A DNA stretch of 64,000 nt from CBFHSF01 sp965661055. GTDB lineage: Bacteria > Bacteroidota > Bacteroidia > Flavobacteriales > Schleiferiaceae. Shown one piece after another: positions 51,158 through 59,386 of the stretch. Under the pieces are notes generated by a model that was not told the DNA's origin, did not search any database, and was given only the letters and a program-made list of their open reading frames with translations. The stretch lies in the NCBI GenBank assembly GCA_965661055.1, contig CBFICS010000001.1:248001-312000 (forward strand), read 5' to 3'. Positions within the stretch are counted from its first letter, which is position 1, and each line of letters opens with the position of its first letter. The translations under genes were made by a program, and so were the position numbers.

Positions 51158-53527
51158 CTATTTTTTGGCGGTTTTCTTTGTAGTTGTCTTTTTAGCGGTT
51201 GCCTTCTTTTTTGCAGGAGCCTTTTTCTTACCTCTGCCTTTGGAAGCTCCTCCTTCTTTAATAAGCTTTAAACATTCGTTTATTCCTAGACTTTTAGGAT
51301 CTGTGTCTTTGGGAATCTTATAATTAGACTTTCCTTGTTTTATATACGGTCCAAATCTTCCGTTTAAAACTTCAATCGTTCCGCTTTCGTGATCAAAAGA
51401 GGCAATAAACTTGTTTCTATCGGCCTCTCTTTTGGCTTCAATCAGCTCAATAGCCCTTGTTAAGTTTATGGTTGCCGGATCGTCCTCTTTCTTGATGGAA
51501 GTGAACTTTTTAGCATGTAAAACATAAGGACCAAATCTTCCAATGCCAATTTTTACATCAGAGTCCTCATATTGACCAATATTTCTAGGGAATTTGAAAA
51601 GCTCTAGAGCTTCCTCTAACGTTATGGTGCCTATTTGTTGGCCTTCTAAAAGTCCGGCGAAAGCAGGTTTCTCCTCGTCGTCAGACTCACCAATTTGTAC
51701 CAATGGACCAAACCTTCCGATTCTTGTGTAAACGTTTTTACCTGAATTCGGATCAACGCCTAACAGTCTTTCTCCAGAAGCTCTATCGGCATTCTCTGTA
51801 ACCTCTGTAATGGTAGGGTGGAAATCTTGGTAGAAAGATTCTATCATTGAATTCCATGCCTTCTGACCTTGAGCAATCTCATCGAACTCTTGTTCTACTT
51901 GGGCTGTGAAATTAAAGTCTAATACTTTATTAAAGTGCTCAACTAAAAAGTCATTCACCACCATACCAATGTCAGTTGGGAATAATTTTCCTTTTTCAGC
52001 TCCTGTTTTTTCTTGTTTAACAACCGTCTTCACCTCGTTTTCTACAAGAGATAACTGGTGGTAGTCTCTTAGTTCACCTTCTCTAACGGGTTTTTCAACA
52101 TACCCTCTATTAATAATGGTAGAAATGGTAGGGGCGTAGGTAGACGGTCTACCTATCCCTAATTCTTCTAATTTTTTCACCAAACTAGCCTCAGTAAACC
52201 TCGGGGGGTGTTTTGAGAACTTTTCAGTAGCGGTAATTTCATTCGGGTTAAGCGATTCATTTACCTTTAAGGCTGGAAGTGCATTCTTTTCTTCAATGTC
52301 TTCTTCGTCGGTGCCTTCTAGGTAAACCTTTAAAAATCCATCAAAAACGATGACCTCTCCCTTTGCTACGAAATGATATTTATCTACCGAAGGACTTGCG
52401 ATCACTGCGGTGGTGTTTTCTAATTTGGCTGCAGCCATTTGACTGGCTAAGGTCCTTTTCCAAATTAAATCGTAAAGCCTTTGTTGGTTTCTGTCGGCAC
52501 CGGCTTCATGTCTGTCCATATACGTAGGACGAATCGCTTCGTGAGCTTCTTGCGCACCTTTGTTTTTGGTGCTGAAGTTTCTCACTTTAGAATACTCTGC
52601 ACCGTAAGACTTTGTAATTTCTTCTTTAGCGGTAGAAATGGCAAGTCCAGAAAGGTTAACGCTATCCGTTCTCATATAGGTAATAAGTCCTGCTTCGTAA
52701 AGTCTTTGTGCTAATGACATAGTTTGCGAAACGGAATATCCTAGTTTTCTTGACGCCTCTTGTTGAAGGGTAGAAGTGGTAAATGGCGCAGCAGGGTTTC
52801 TTGTTCCTGGACGCTTGTCTACCTTATTAATAGTGAAGTCTGCATTTTTACAGCTTTCTAAAAAAGCCTGTGCTTCATCTTTGTTTTCAAATCGATGGTT
52901 TAACTCTGCGGTAAAGGTTTTTCCATTCTCTTTTTGGAATTCGGCGACTACTCTATAGGTTGCCTTAGATTCAAAACCTTGAATTTCTCTTTCTCTATCT
53001 ACAATTAATCTAACCGCAACCGATTGAACCCTACCTGCAGAAAGTCCTGGCTTAATTTTTTTCCACAGAACGGGAGAGAGTTCAAAACCTACCAATCTAT
53101 CTAAAATTCTTCTTGCTTGCTGAGCATCCACTAAATCTTGATTCACCTTTCGGGGAGATTCAACTGCATTTAAAATGGCTGACTTTGTGATTTCGTGAAA
53201 TACAATTCTATGTGTGGTGGCTAAATCTAGTCCTAAGGTGTCCGCTAGGTGCCAAGCAATGGCTTCCCCTTCGCGGTCCTCATCCGATGCAAGCCATACT
53301 TGATCTGAGGACTTTACTAGTTTTTTAAGCCTTGAAACCACTTCTTTTTTGTCTGAAGGTACTTCGTATATCGGATTAAATCCGTTGTCGATTTCAATCC
53401 CCATATCTTTGGAAACCAGATCTCTAATGTGTCCGAAACTACTTGCTACTACAAAGTCTTTTCCCAAAAACTTTTCAATGGTTTTGGCCTTTGCAGGTGA
53501 CTCGACGATGACTAAATTCTTCCCCAT
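51158..53527 (-). CDS. topA: DNA topoisomerase I (type IA)
   Basis: 789 residues. N-terminal Toprim domain (LVIVESPAKAKTIEKFLG, then DEDREGEAIAWHL), active-site Tyr in ITYMRTDS near 300, and repeated C-terminal DNA-binding modules each with FGPY/LV (about 590-760). The tail is a Lys/Ala/Thr-rich, histone-like stretch. It relaxes negative supercoils. The C-terminal repeats lack zinc-binding Cys, as in many Bacteroidota TopA. Confidence 0.96.
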   Translation of the reverse strand: MGKNLVIVESPAKAKTIEKFLGKDFVVASSFGHIRDLVSKDMGIEIDNGFNPIYEVPSDKKEVVSRLKKLVKSSDQVWLASDEDREGEAIAWHLADTLGLDLATTHRIVFHEITKSAILNAVESPRKVNQDLVDAQQARRILDRLVGFELSPVLWKKIKPGLSAGRVQSVAVRLIVDREREIQGFESKATYRVVAEFQKENGKTFTAELNHRFENKDEAQAFLESCKNADFTINKVDKRPGTRNPAAPFTTSTLQQEASRKLGYSVSQTMSLAQRLYEAGLITYMRTDSVNLSGLAISTAKEEITKSYGAEYSKVRNFSTKNKGAQEAHEAIRPTYMDRHEAGADRNQQRLYDLIWKRTLASQMAAAKLENTTAVIASPSVDKYHFVAKGEVIVFDGFLKVYLEGTDEEDIEEKNALPALKVNESLNPNEITATEKFSKHPPRFTEASLVKKLEELGIGRPSTYAPTISTIINRGYVEKPVREGELRDYHQLSLVENEVKTVVKQEKTGAEKGKLFPTDIGMVVNDFLVEHFNKVLDFNFTAQVEQEFDEIAQGQKAWNSMIESFYQDFHPTITEVTENADRASGERLLGVDPNSGKNVYTRIGRFGPLVQIGESDDEEKPAFAGLLEGQQIGTITLEEALELFKFPRNIGQYEDSDVKIGIGRFGPYVLHAKKFTSIKKEDDPATINLTRAIELIEAKREADRNKFIASFDHESGTIEVLNGRFGPYIKQGKSNYKIPKDTDPKSLGINECLKLIKEGGASKGRGKKKAPAKKKATAKKTTTKKTAKK

Positions 53528-53684
53528 GGATACTTTTTAAATACAGGTTTCAACCTGCAAAGTAAACGAAATGTTTTTCAAACCACCCGAATTTTACTTC
53601 CCCGAAAGGGTAATTTATAGTAATGATGTGTAAAATGGAAGAAAAAAGTGGGCTGACAAACTGTCACAGAGTAATTGATTTTTC

Positions 53685-53692
53685 TACCTTTG
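53685..53692 (+). promoter_or_regulatory. -7 promoter element for miaB
   Basis: TACCTTTG, 27 nt upstream of ATG 53720. Confidence 0.55.
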
Positions 53693-53719
53693 TGCCGTAA
53701 ACCATGAAATGGAAATTCA

Positions 53720-55156
53720 ATGCACGAGGATAAGAAGGAAATAGTTGAGGAAAGACAAGGGGAATCTCTTGTTTTAGATGCTGATTTTAGAGCTTCCAAG
53801 AAATTATACATAGAGAGTTATGGCTGTCAGATGAATTTTTCTGATAGTGAAATTGTAGCGAGTATATTGGCTACCGAAGGATATTCTACCACTAGAGATA
53901 TGGAAGAGGCTGACCTTGTTTTATTAAATACATGTAGTATCAGAGACAAGGCTGAGCAAACGGTTCGCAAGAGATTGGGGACATTTAACCAGGTAAAAAA
54001 GTCTAATCCCGATATGAAAATTGGTGTTTTGGGGTGTATGGCTGAACGAGTTAAAAGCAAGCTTCTTGATGAAGAAAAGTTAGTAGATCTTGTGGTAGGT
54101 CCAGACGCTTACAGAGATTTACCCAACTTGTTAAAAGAACTTGACGGAGGACGAAAGGCGGTTAATGTTATTCTTTCTAAAGAAGAAACCTATGATAACA
54201 TTGAACCGGTTCGCCTGGGAGGAAATGGGGTCACTGCATTTGTTTCCATTACCCGCGGTTGTGATAACATGTGTACTTTCTGTGTAGTTCCGTTTACACG
54301 CGGTAGAGAACGCTCTAGGAATCCAGAAACCATAGTAGAGGAAGTAATTGAGTTGGCCAACAAGGGCTACAAAGAAGTGACTTTGCTAGGGCAAAATGTA
54401 GATAGCTACTTGTGGTATGGCGGCGGACTCAAAAAAGATTTTGACAAGGCATCTGATGCGGCCAAGGCTTCGGCGTTGTATTTCGGCGGACTTTTAAACA
54501 AAGTAGCAAAGGCGGTTCCGAATATGAGAATTAGATTCTCTACTTCAAACCCTCAAGATATGTCTGATGAGGTTTTATACGCCATTGCCAACAATGAGAA
54601 TGTGTGTAATTATATTCACTTGCCTGTTCAGTCAGGAAGTTCTAGAATTTTAGAACTTATGAATAGAGGGCATACAAGAGAAGAGTATTTTGCGTTGATT
54701 GACCGAGTGAGAAAAATTATTCCAGATTGTGGGATTAGTCATGACCTTATTACAGGGTTCCCTACTGAGACTGAAGAAGATCATCAAGACACTTTGTCTT
54801 TAATGGATTATGTGAAGTATGACTTTGGATATATGTTCTTTTACTCTGAGCGTCCTAACACGTACGCCGCTAGAAAAATGGAAGATGACATTCCACTAGA
54901 AGTGAAAAAGAGACGCCTTAAGGAAATTATTGACAAACAGCAAGAACACTCTTTAGAGAGAAATAAGGCCTTTATTGGTAAAACGGTTGAAGTTTTAGTG
55001 GAAGGGGTTTCTAAGAGATCTGATGATGATTTGTTCGGACGTTGTTCTCAAAATACTGTGGTTGTTTTTCCTAGAGAAAATTATGCTGCCGGTGATTTTG
55101 TAAAAGTGAAAATTGAAGATTGTACTGCAGCTACTCTTTTAGGTACTGCCATTTAA
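53720..55156 (+). CDS. miaB: tRNA-2-methylthio-N6-dimethylallyladenosine synthase
   Basis: 478 residues. N-terminal UPF0004 domain with the auxiliary cluster Cys 36, 72 and 106; radical SAM motif C181-x3-C185-x2-C188 (RGCDNMCTFC); C-terminal TRAM domain from about 405. It adds a methylthio group to ms2i6A37 of tRNAs reading UNN codons. It may be the head of the operon with the following genes, as the next gene starts 16 bp later. Confidence 0.95.
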   Translation: MHEDKKEIVEERQGESLVLDADFRASKKLYIESYGCQMNFSDSEIVASILATEGYSTTRDMEEADLVLLNTCSIRDKAEQTVRKRLGTFNQVKKSNPDMKIGVLGCMAERVKSKLLDEEKLVDLVVGPDAYRDLPNLLKELDGGRKAVNVILSKEETYDNIEPVRLGGNGVTAFVSITRGCDNMCTFCVVPFTRGRERSRNPETIVEEVIELANKGYKEVTLLGQNVDSYLWYGGGLKKDFDKASDAAKASALYFGGLLNKVAKAVPNMRIRFSTSNPQDMSDEVLYAIANNENVCNYIHLPVQSGSSRILELMNRGHTREEYFALIDRVRKIIPDCGISHDLITGFPTETEEDHQDTLSLMDYVKYDFGYMFFYSERPNTYAARKMEDDIPLEVKKRRLKEIIDKQQEHSLERNKAFIGKTVEVLVEGVSKRSDDDLFGRCSQNTVVVFPRENYAAGDFVKVKIEDCTAATLLGTAI

Positions 55157-55172
55157 TAGTTATCCACCACCT

Positions 55173-55601
55173 ATGATTAAATTGAAAGTAACCCTTGCCT
55201 TTTTGTTTTTATTGCCCTTTGCGGGATGGTCACAAGAGACCCCTGAAAAGCCTCAAACTGCTGATACTGCTAAGATTTACGACAATGAATTGTCTTTTTA
55301 TGTGGTGAGTGAGCAAATGAGAAAGTATGGTGAGATTGAAGTTTGCGTATTCTCTGACAAAGTAAACATGTGTGTTGGCAACTTGACAACGAGTTTTGAA
55401 ATTCACATTTTTGATGCAAATGACCAGTTGTTAGCCAAGTCTATTTGGTTGGGAATGAATTTGAATATTAAATTCAAAAAGAATTATCCCAAAGCAAAAT
55501 ATTTAGAAATTAAAGCGGTAAAGCCATTCGTAATCAACAAAACCACCGGTAGTAAGATTTACCAAGACGAACCTATTTCCGGAAAATTTACTCTGAAGTG
55601 A
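55173..55601 (+). CDS. Secreted protein of unknown function between miaB and a sigma-54 activator
   Basis: 142 residues with a signal peptide (LLPFAGWSQ), then a Pro/Glu/Thr-rich linker and a small beta-rich body with a Cys pair (VCVFSDKVNMCVG). No family recognised. The stop codon overlaps the next start (TGATG), so the two are translated together. Confidence 0.75.
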   Translation: MIKLKVTLAFLFLLPFAGWSQETPEKPQTADTAKIYDNELSFYVVSEQMRKYGEIEVCVFSDKVNMCVGNLTTSFEIHIFDANDQLLAKSIWLGMNLNIKFKKNYPKAKYLEIKAVKPFVINKTTGSKIYQDEPISGKFTLK

Positions 55602-56842
55602 TGAATGTAAGAGACATAAAACAGCGATTTAGTATTATAGGAAATTCACCTTTGCTTGACAGAGCCATTGAAAAAGCAATTCAGGTGGCACCCACTGATA
55701 TCTCTGTTTTAGTTTCGGGAGAAAGTGGAGTGGGGAAAGAAAATATTCCCAAAATAATTCACCAGCTTTCTCATAGAAAACACGGTCCGTACGTGGCCGT
55801 TAACTGTGGAGCCATTCCTGAAGGGACCATAGATTCTGAATTGTTTGGTCATGAGAAAGGAGCTTTTACTGGAGCAACTGGCGCCAGAAAGGGTTATTTT
55901 GAAGAAGCCGATGGTGGGACTATCTTTTTAGATGAAGTAGGGGAACTTCCACACAGTACCCAAGTGCGTCTTCTGAGGGTTTTAGAAACCGGAGAGTATA
56001 TTAAAGTAGGATCTTCAAAACCACAAAAAACAAACGTAAGAGTAGTTGGAGCAACCAATGTAAATATGTTGGAGGCCATCAAGAAAGATAAGTTTAGGGA
56101 AGACCTATATTATCGTCTTAATACCGTTGAGATTCAATTGCCCCCCTTGCGTGAAAGAAAGGATGACATTCATTTGTTGTTTAGAAAGTTTGCTGCCGAT
56201 TTCAGTGAAAAATATCACTTACCAGCAGTCAGGCTTATGCCAGACGCTATTTCTGTTTTAGATTCGTTTAGGTGGCCAGGAAACATCAGACAGCTAAGAA
56301 ACCTTGCCGAGCAAATTTCTGTCATAGAAACCGAGAGAGAAATTAATGCTCCCAAGCTATTGACCTACCTTCCCGATGCGGGTAAGTCAAATGTACCCGC
56401 TCTATATGAAAGTGACTCAAAAGATTCTAATGATTTTTCTTCGGAGAGGGAGATTCTTTACAAAGTCTTGTTTGATATGAAAAAAGACCTGAACAACTTA
56501 AGAGAGTTGGTGGGGCAAATGTTGTCTAATAAAGATTTGGAAGGCTTTATTGCGGAGAATCCTAATCTAATGAAGAGTGTCTACGCTCAAGAATCAAAAG
56601 TGCCGGCCACCCGTGATGAATCGGAGTCATTAGTGCCAATCATTGAAACGAAAAATGACTTTTTAGACGATGTTTACGATGCGCCTGAACAGGTAGAGGA
56701 GAATCTAAGCCTACAAGACAAAGAAATTGAGTTGATCAAGAAAGCCTTGAATAGAAATAAAGGGAAACGCAAAAATGCCGCTGATGAACTCGGGATTTCT
56801 GAACGTACTTTGTATAGAAAAATAAAACAATACGACTTATGA
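55601..56842 (+). CDS. Sigma-54-dependent transcriptional activator without receiver domain
   Basis: 413 residues from ATG 55601. The AAA+ domain starts almost at once (about 10-245): Walker A SGESGVGKE, the sigma-54 loop GAFTGA, Walker B FLDEVGEL, and the arginine finger region LRRLRNLAEQ-like. A linker of about 110 residues leads to a Fis-type HTH at the C terminus (GKRKNAADELGISERTLYRKI). There is no N-terminal sensor, so activity may be set by another protein. It overlaps lptE by 4 bp. Confidence 0.92.
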   Translation: MNVRDIKQRFSIIGNSPLLDRAIEKAIQVAPTDISVLVSGESGVGKENIPKIIHQLSHRKHGPYVAVNCGAIPEGTIDSELFGHEKGAFTGATGARKGYFEEADGGTIFLDEVGELPHSTQVRLLRVLETGEYIKVGSSKPQKTNVRVVGATNVNMLEAIKKDKFREDLYYRLNTVEIQLPPLRERKDDIHLLFRKFAADFSEKYHLPAVRLMPDAISVLDSFRWPGNIRQLRNLAEQISVIETEREINAPKLLTYLPDAGKSNVPALYESDSKDSNDFSSEREILYKVLFDMKKDLNNLRELVGQMLSNKDLEGFIAENPNLMKSVYAQESKVPATRDESESLVPIIETKNDFLDDVYDAPEQVEENLSLQDKEIELIKKALNRNKGKRKNAADELGISERTLYRKIKQYDL

Positions 56843-57336
56843 AAAGATTCTTAGGATGGGCTGTTTTCTTTTTTGTTTTGGTGGGATGTACCGGCGGTTA
56901 CTCCTTTGCGGGAGGAGATGTTGGATTGGCGAAAACGATTACCATTAATCAGTTTCCGAACTACGCAGACCTTGTAAATCCTACTTTGAGTCAAGAATTC
57001 ACAGAAGGATTAAGAGATATTTTTATTGCAAGAACCGATTTGGTTGCAGAGTCTGAAGGAGGAGATTTAATCTTTGAAGGTTCTATAACTGATTACAGAA
57101 TTCAGTATATTTCAGCTCAGTCTAATGAAACAGCTGCTCAAAACAGATTGTCTATTACAGTCAATGTGATTTTTACGAATCAAATTGAACCAGAGAAAAG
57201 CTTTGAAAAGAAGTTTTCTAGGTATAAAGATTATGATTCTGATTTCTCACTGACTCAAGTAGAAGAGGGGTTGGTAACAGAAATGATTGAAGAACTGGCA
57301 GAAGATATTTTTAATCGATCAGTTGTAAATTGGTAA
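56839..57336 (+). CDS. lptE: LptE family LPS-assembly lipoprotein
   Basis: 165 residues with lipobox LVGC. After that comes GGYSFAGG (motif of Bacteroidota LptE), then a beta-alpha-beta body: TLSQEFTEGLRDIFIARTDL and VNVIFTNQIEP. It should form the outer-membrane LPS translocon with LptD. The gene is in the conserved order miaB - secreted protein - sigma-54 activator - lptE - TPR-like protein - secG. Confidence 0.88.
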   Translation: MKRFLGWAVFFFVLVGCTGGYSFAGGDVGLAKTITINQFPNYADLVNPTLSQEFTEGLRDIFIARTDLVAESEGGDLIFEGSITDYRIQYISAQSNETAAQNRLSITVNVIFTNQIEPEKSFEKKFSRYKDYDSDFSLTQVEEGLVTEMIEELAEDIFNRSVVNW

Positions 57337-57340
57337 TCGT

Positions 57341-58492
57341 TTGACAAAAGACCAACTCATAAAACTCGTTGAAAACCCATCAAAAATTGATGAGCAGTCT
57401 TTTCTTGCTATAGAAAAATTACGGGAAGACTTTCCGTATTCTTATCCTTTAGCTTTACTAAAATTACTTCACTTAAAACAAAATGATTCTTATCTCTTTA
57501 CTCCTGCGCTGAGTAAAACTGCACTATTGAGTCCAGACCGTGAGAAGTTATGGCATTGGGTTGAAGGTGAAGTTCAGGAAAAGAAAACGGTTTTACGAGT
57601 TGAAAAATCACAACCTACCCACGTGGTTGATCCTCCCGCGAAAGCGGAAGAGAAAGAAGAGGTTGTGAAGGAAGAAAAAACACCGGTACAAGAGACTGAA
57701 AGTCCTGAAAAGACAGAAACCCCTCCGGTTAAAAAAGAGGAAAAAACCCTTGCTAACCAAGGTTCTGAGCTTAAAGATTTGAGTCATTTGCCAGAAAAAG
57801 TTCGGGCAATTATTGAGAGAAGTCGAAATATCCAAAAGAAAATTCAGGAGCCCAAAGAGGAGCATGTTGAGAAAGGAAATGTTCCTGAATCTATTGCATC
57901 GTTCAAACTTGAAGAGCCCATTGAAGTGGAGCCTTTGAGTGTTTCTGAGAATGAAGATTTGAATATTAGTTTTTCTATTCTTGAAGATGAATCAGACTTT
58001 TTAGGAGTTCCCAATGAAGTAGAGGAGGAAATTGAAGAAGACCTTACAGATGAAGTTACGCCAAAGTCAATTGTAGAAAAAGAGATTATACTGGAAGGTA
58101 AGCACAGCTTTGTAGAATGGATGGAGCTGATGAGTAGCACTGAGGTTTCTAAGGGGAAAATTCATGATGATAAACCCAGAGAAGTAATAGAGGAGGCGAA
58201 AACTTCCCCAAAAACACTAGAAGAGAAAATAGACTTAATAGATCAGTTTATTAAAAAGCCACCTAGGTTTAAACCGGTGAAAAAGAGTGGAAATAACATA
58301 GATTTATTAAAAATGACTACCTCTGATGATTCCGCATTTATTACGGAGACATTGGCTCAAGTTTACCTTGATCAGAAACATTTTGATAAAGCAATTGAAG
58401 CATATGAAATTCTTCGTTTGAAATATCCCGAAAAAAGTAGTTTATTTGCAGACCGAATTTCAGATATAAAAAAGATTAAAGAAAATAAATAG
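57341..58492 (+). CDS. Acidic/Lys-rich protein with TPR-like C terminus
   Basis: 383 residues with a TTG start at 57341 (no ATG is available because an in-frame TAA lies 13 bp upstream). Residues 1-65 form a helical domain (QSFLAIEKLREDFPYSYPLALLKLLHLKQ). Residues 85-300 are mostly Lys/Glu/Pro-rich and disordered. The C terminus contains one TPR-like unit (QVYLDQKHFDKAIEAYEILRLKYP). A dispersed palindrome (57635-57648) lies inside the frame and encodes PPAKAE. No function is known; it precedes secG by 5 bp. Confidence 0.75.
   Translation: MTKDQLIKLVENPSKIDEQSFLAIEKLREDFPYSYPLALLKLLHLKQNDSYLFTPALSKTALLSPDREKLWHWVEGEVQEKKTVLRVEKSQPTHVVDPPAKAEEKEEVVKEEKTPVQETESPEKTETPPVKKEEKTLANQGSELKDLSHLPEKVRAIIERSRNIQKKIQEPKEEHVEKGNVPESIASFKLEEPIEVEPLSVSENEDLNISFSILEDESDFLGVPNEVEEEIEEDLTDEVTPKSIVEKEIILEGKHSFVEWMELMSSTEVSKGKIHDDKPREVIEEAKTSPKTLEEKIDLIDQFIKKPPRFKPVKKSGNNIDLLKMTTSDDSAFITETLAQVYLDQKHFDKAIEAYEILRLKYPEKSSLFADRISDIKKIKENK
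57635..57648. repeat. Dispersed palindrome, copy 4, inside a coding region
   Basis: CCCGCGAAAGCGGA is the inverted form of the copy at 33695-33711, placed in a low-complexity part of the TPR-like gene. Confidence 0.6.
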
Positions 58493-58497
58493 AAAGT

Positions 58498-58878
58498 ATG
58501 TCATTATTGATTTCCATCTTATTGATTGCAACCTGCCTATTATTAGTGCTAGTGATTTTAGTACAAAATCCTAAAGGAGGTGGCTTGAGCTCAACATTTG
58601 GAGGCGGAAGCTCACAAATGCTTGGAGGAGTAAAAAAGACTAACGACTTTTTAGATAAAGCTACATGGACTTTATCAATTGTTTTGGTTGCCCTTGTATT
58701 GATCATCAACTTAGGAGGAAGCATGGCTTCTGACGAAGTTACCAATGAGTCAGGACTTGTAGATCAACTGAACAACGCGGCTCCTGTTGCTCCAGCAACT
58801 ATTCCACAAGCAGGTGGAGAAGAACTTCAAGACAACGGCCTTCAGACAGTTGAAGAAACTGAAGAGGACGGAGAATAA
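58498..58878 (+). CDS. secG: Preprotein translocase subunit SecG
   Basis: 126 residues with two transmembrane helices (about 4-22 and 56-75) and the conserved loop LVQNPKGGGLSSTFGGG between them. The C-terminal tail is acidic and longer than in enterobacteria, as is usual in Bacteroidota. SecG aids the SecYEG channel. It ends the miaB-secG gene run and is followed by a terminator. Confidence 0.95.
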   Translation: MSLLISILLIATCLLLVLVILVQNPKGGGLSSTFGGGSSQMLGGVKKTNDFLDKATWTLSIVLVALVLIINLGGSMASDEVTNESGLVDQLNNAAPVAPATIPQAGGEELQDNGLQTVEETEEDGE

Positions 58879-58909
58879 GCTTAGACAGAATTTCTTTAAA
58901 AGATATCTA

Positions 58910-58937
58910 AACCCTGCCAAGTGCAGGGTTTTTTTAT
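58910..58937 (+). terminator. Rho-independent terminator after secG
   Basis: An 8-bp stem (AACCCTGC/GCAGGGTT), 5-nt loop and a seven-T run. Confidence 0.9.
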
Positions 58938-59025
58938 GTCTAAAATTCAGTTTTGATGCAGCTCAATGTCATGCTGTCAGAGATTTTTTTCCGTTTGGTA
59001 ATTTGTTGTCATGAAATTGGTGTTG

Positions 59026-59038
59026 GCACACTGTGTGC
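59026..59038. promoter_or_regulatory. Palindrome in the groESL promoter region
   Basis: GCACACTGTGTGC is a perfect 6-bp inverted repeat with a 1-nt centre, about 50 bp upstream of groES. It is not the CIRCE operator. It may be an operator for an unknown repressor. Confidence 0.4.
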
Positions 59039-59087
59039 TTATACGAAGCGCAGTAATAAATCACTAATTAATTAAACAATTATAAAA

Positions 59088-59366
59088 ATGGCTGAATTGA
59101 ATATTCGTCCGCTAGCAGACAGAGTTCTCGTTGAACCAGCGCCTGCTGAAACTACTACAGCATCTGGGATTATTATTCCTGACACGGCTCAAGAAAAACC
59201 ACAGAAAGGAACAGTAGTGGCAGTGGGTAACGGTAAGGTTGATGAACCGTTAACGGTAAAAGTTGGCGAAACCGTACTGTACGGAAAGTACGCCGGAACT
59301 GAATTGAAATTTGAAGGAAAGGACTACCTGATTATGCGTGAGTCTGACATCCTAGCTATTCTTTAA
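59088..59366 (+). CDS. groES: Co-chaperonin GroES
   Basis: 92 residues with LADRVLVEP at the start, the mobile loop ETTTASGIIIPDTA and the C-terminal GTELKFEGKDYLIMRESDILAIL. It caps the GroEL folding chamber. It is 20 bp ahead of groEL. Confidence 0.97.
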   Translation: MAELNIRPLADRVLVEPAPAETTTASGIIIPDTAQEKPQKGTVVAVGNGKVDEPLTVKVGETVLYGKYAGTELKFEGKDYLIMRESDILAIL

Positions 59367-59386
59367 CTAAAAATAAAATTATCATC

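Noticed and set aside
59026..59038. CIRCE heat-shock operator at groESL
   Set aside because: The arms do not match TTAGCACTC/GAGTGCTAA; only a shorter palindrome is present.
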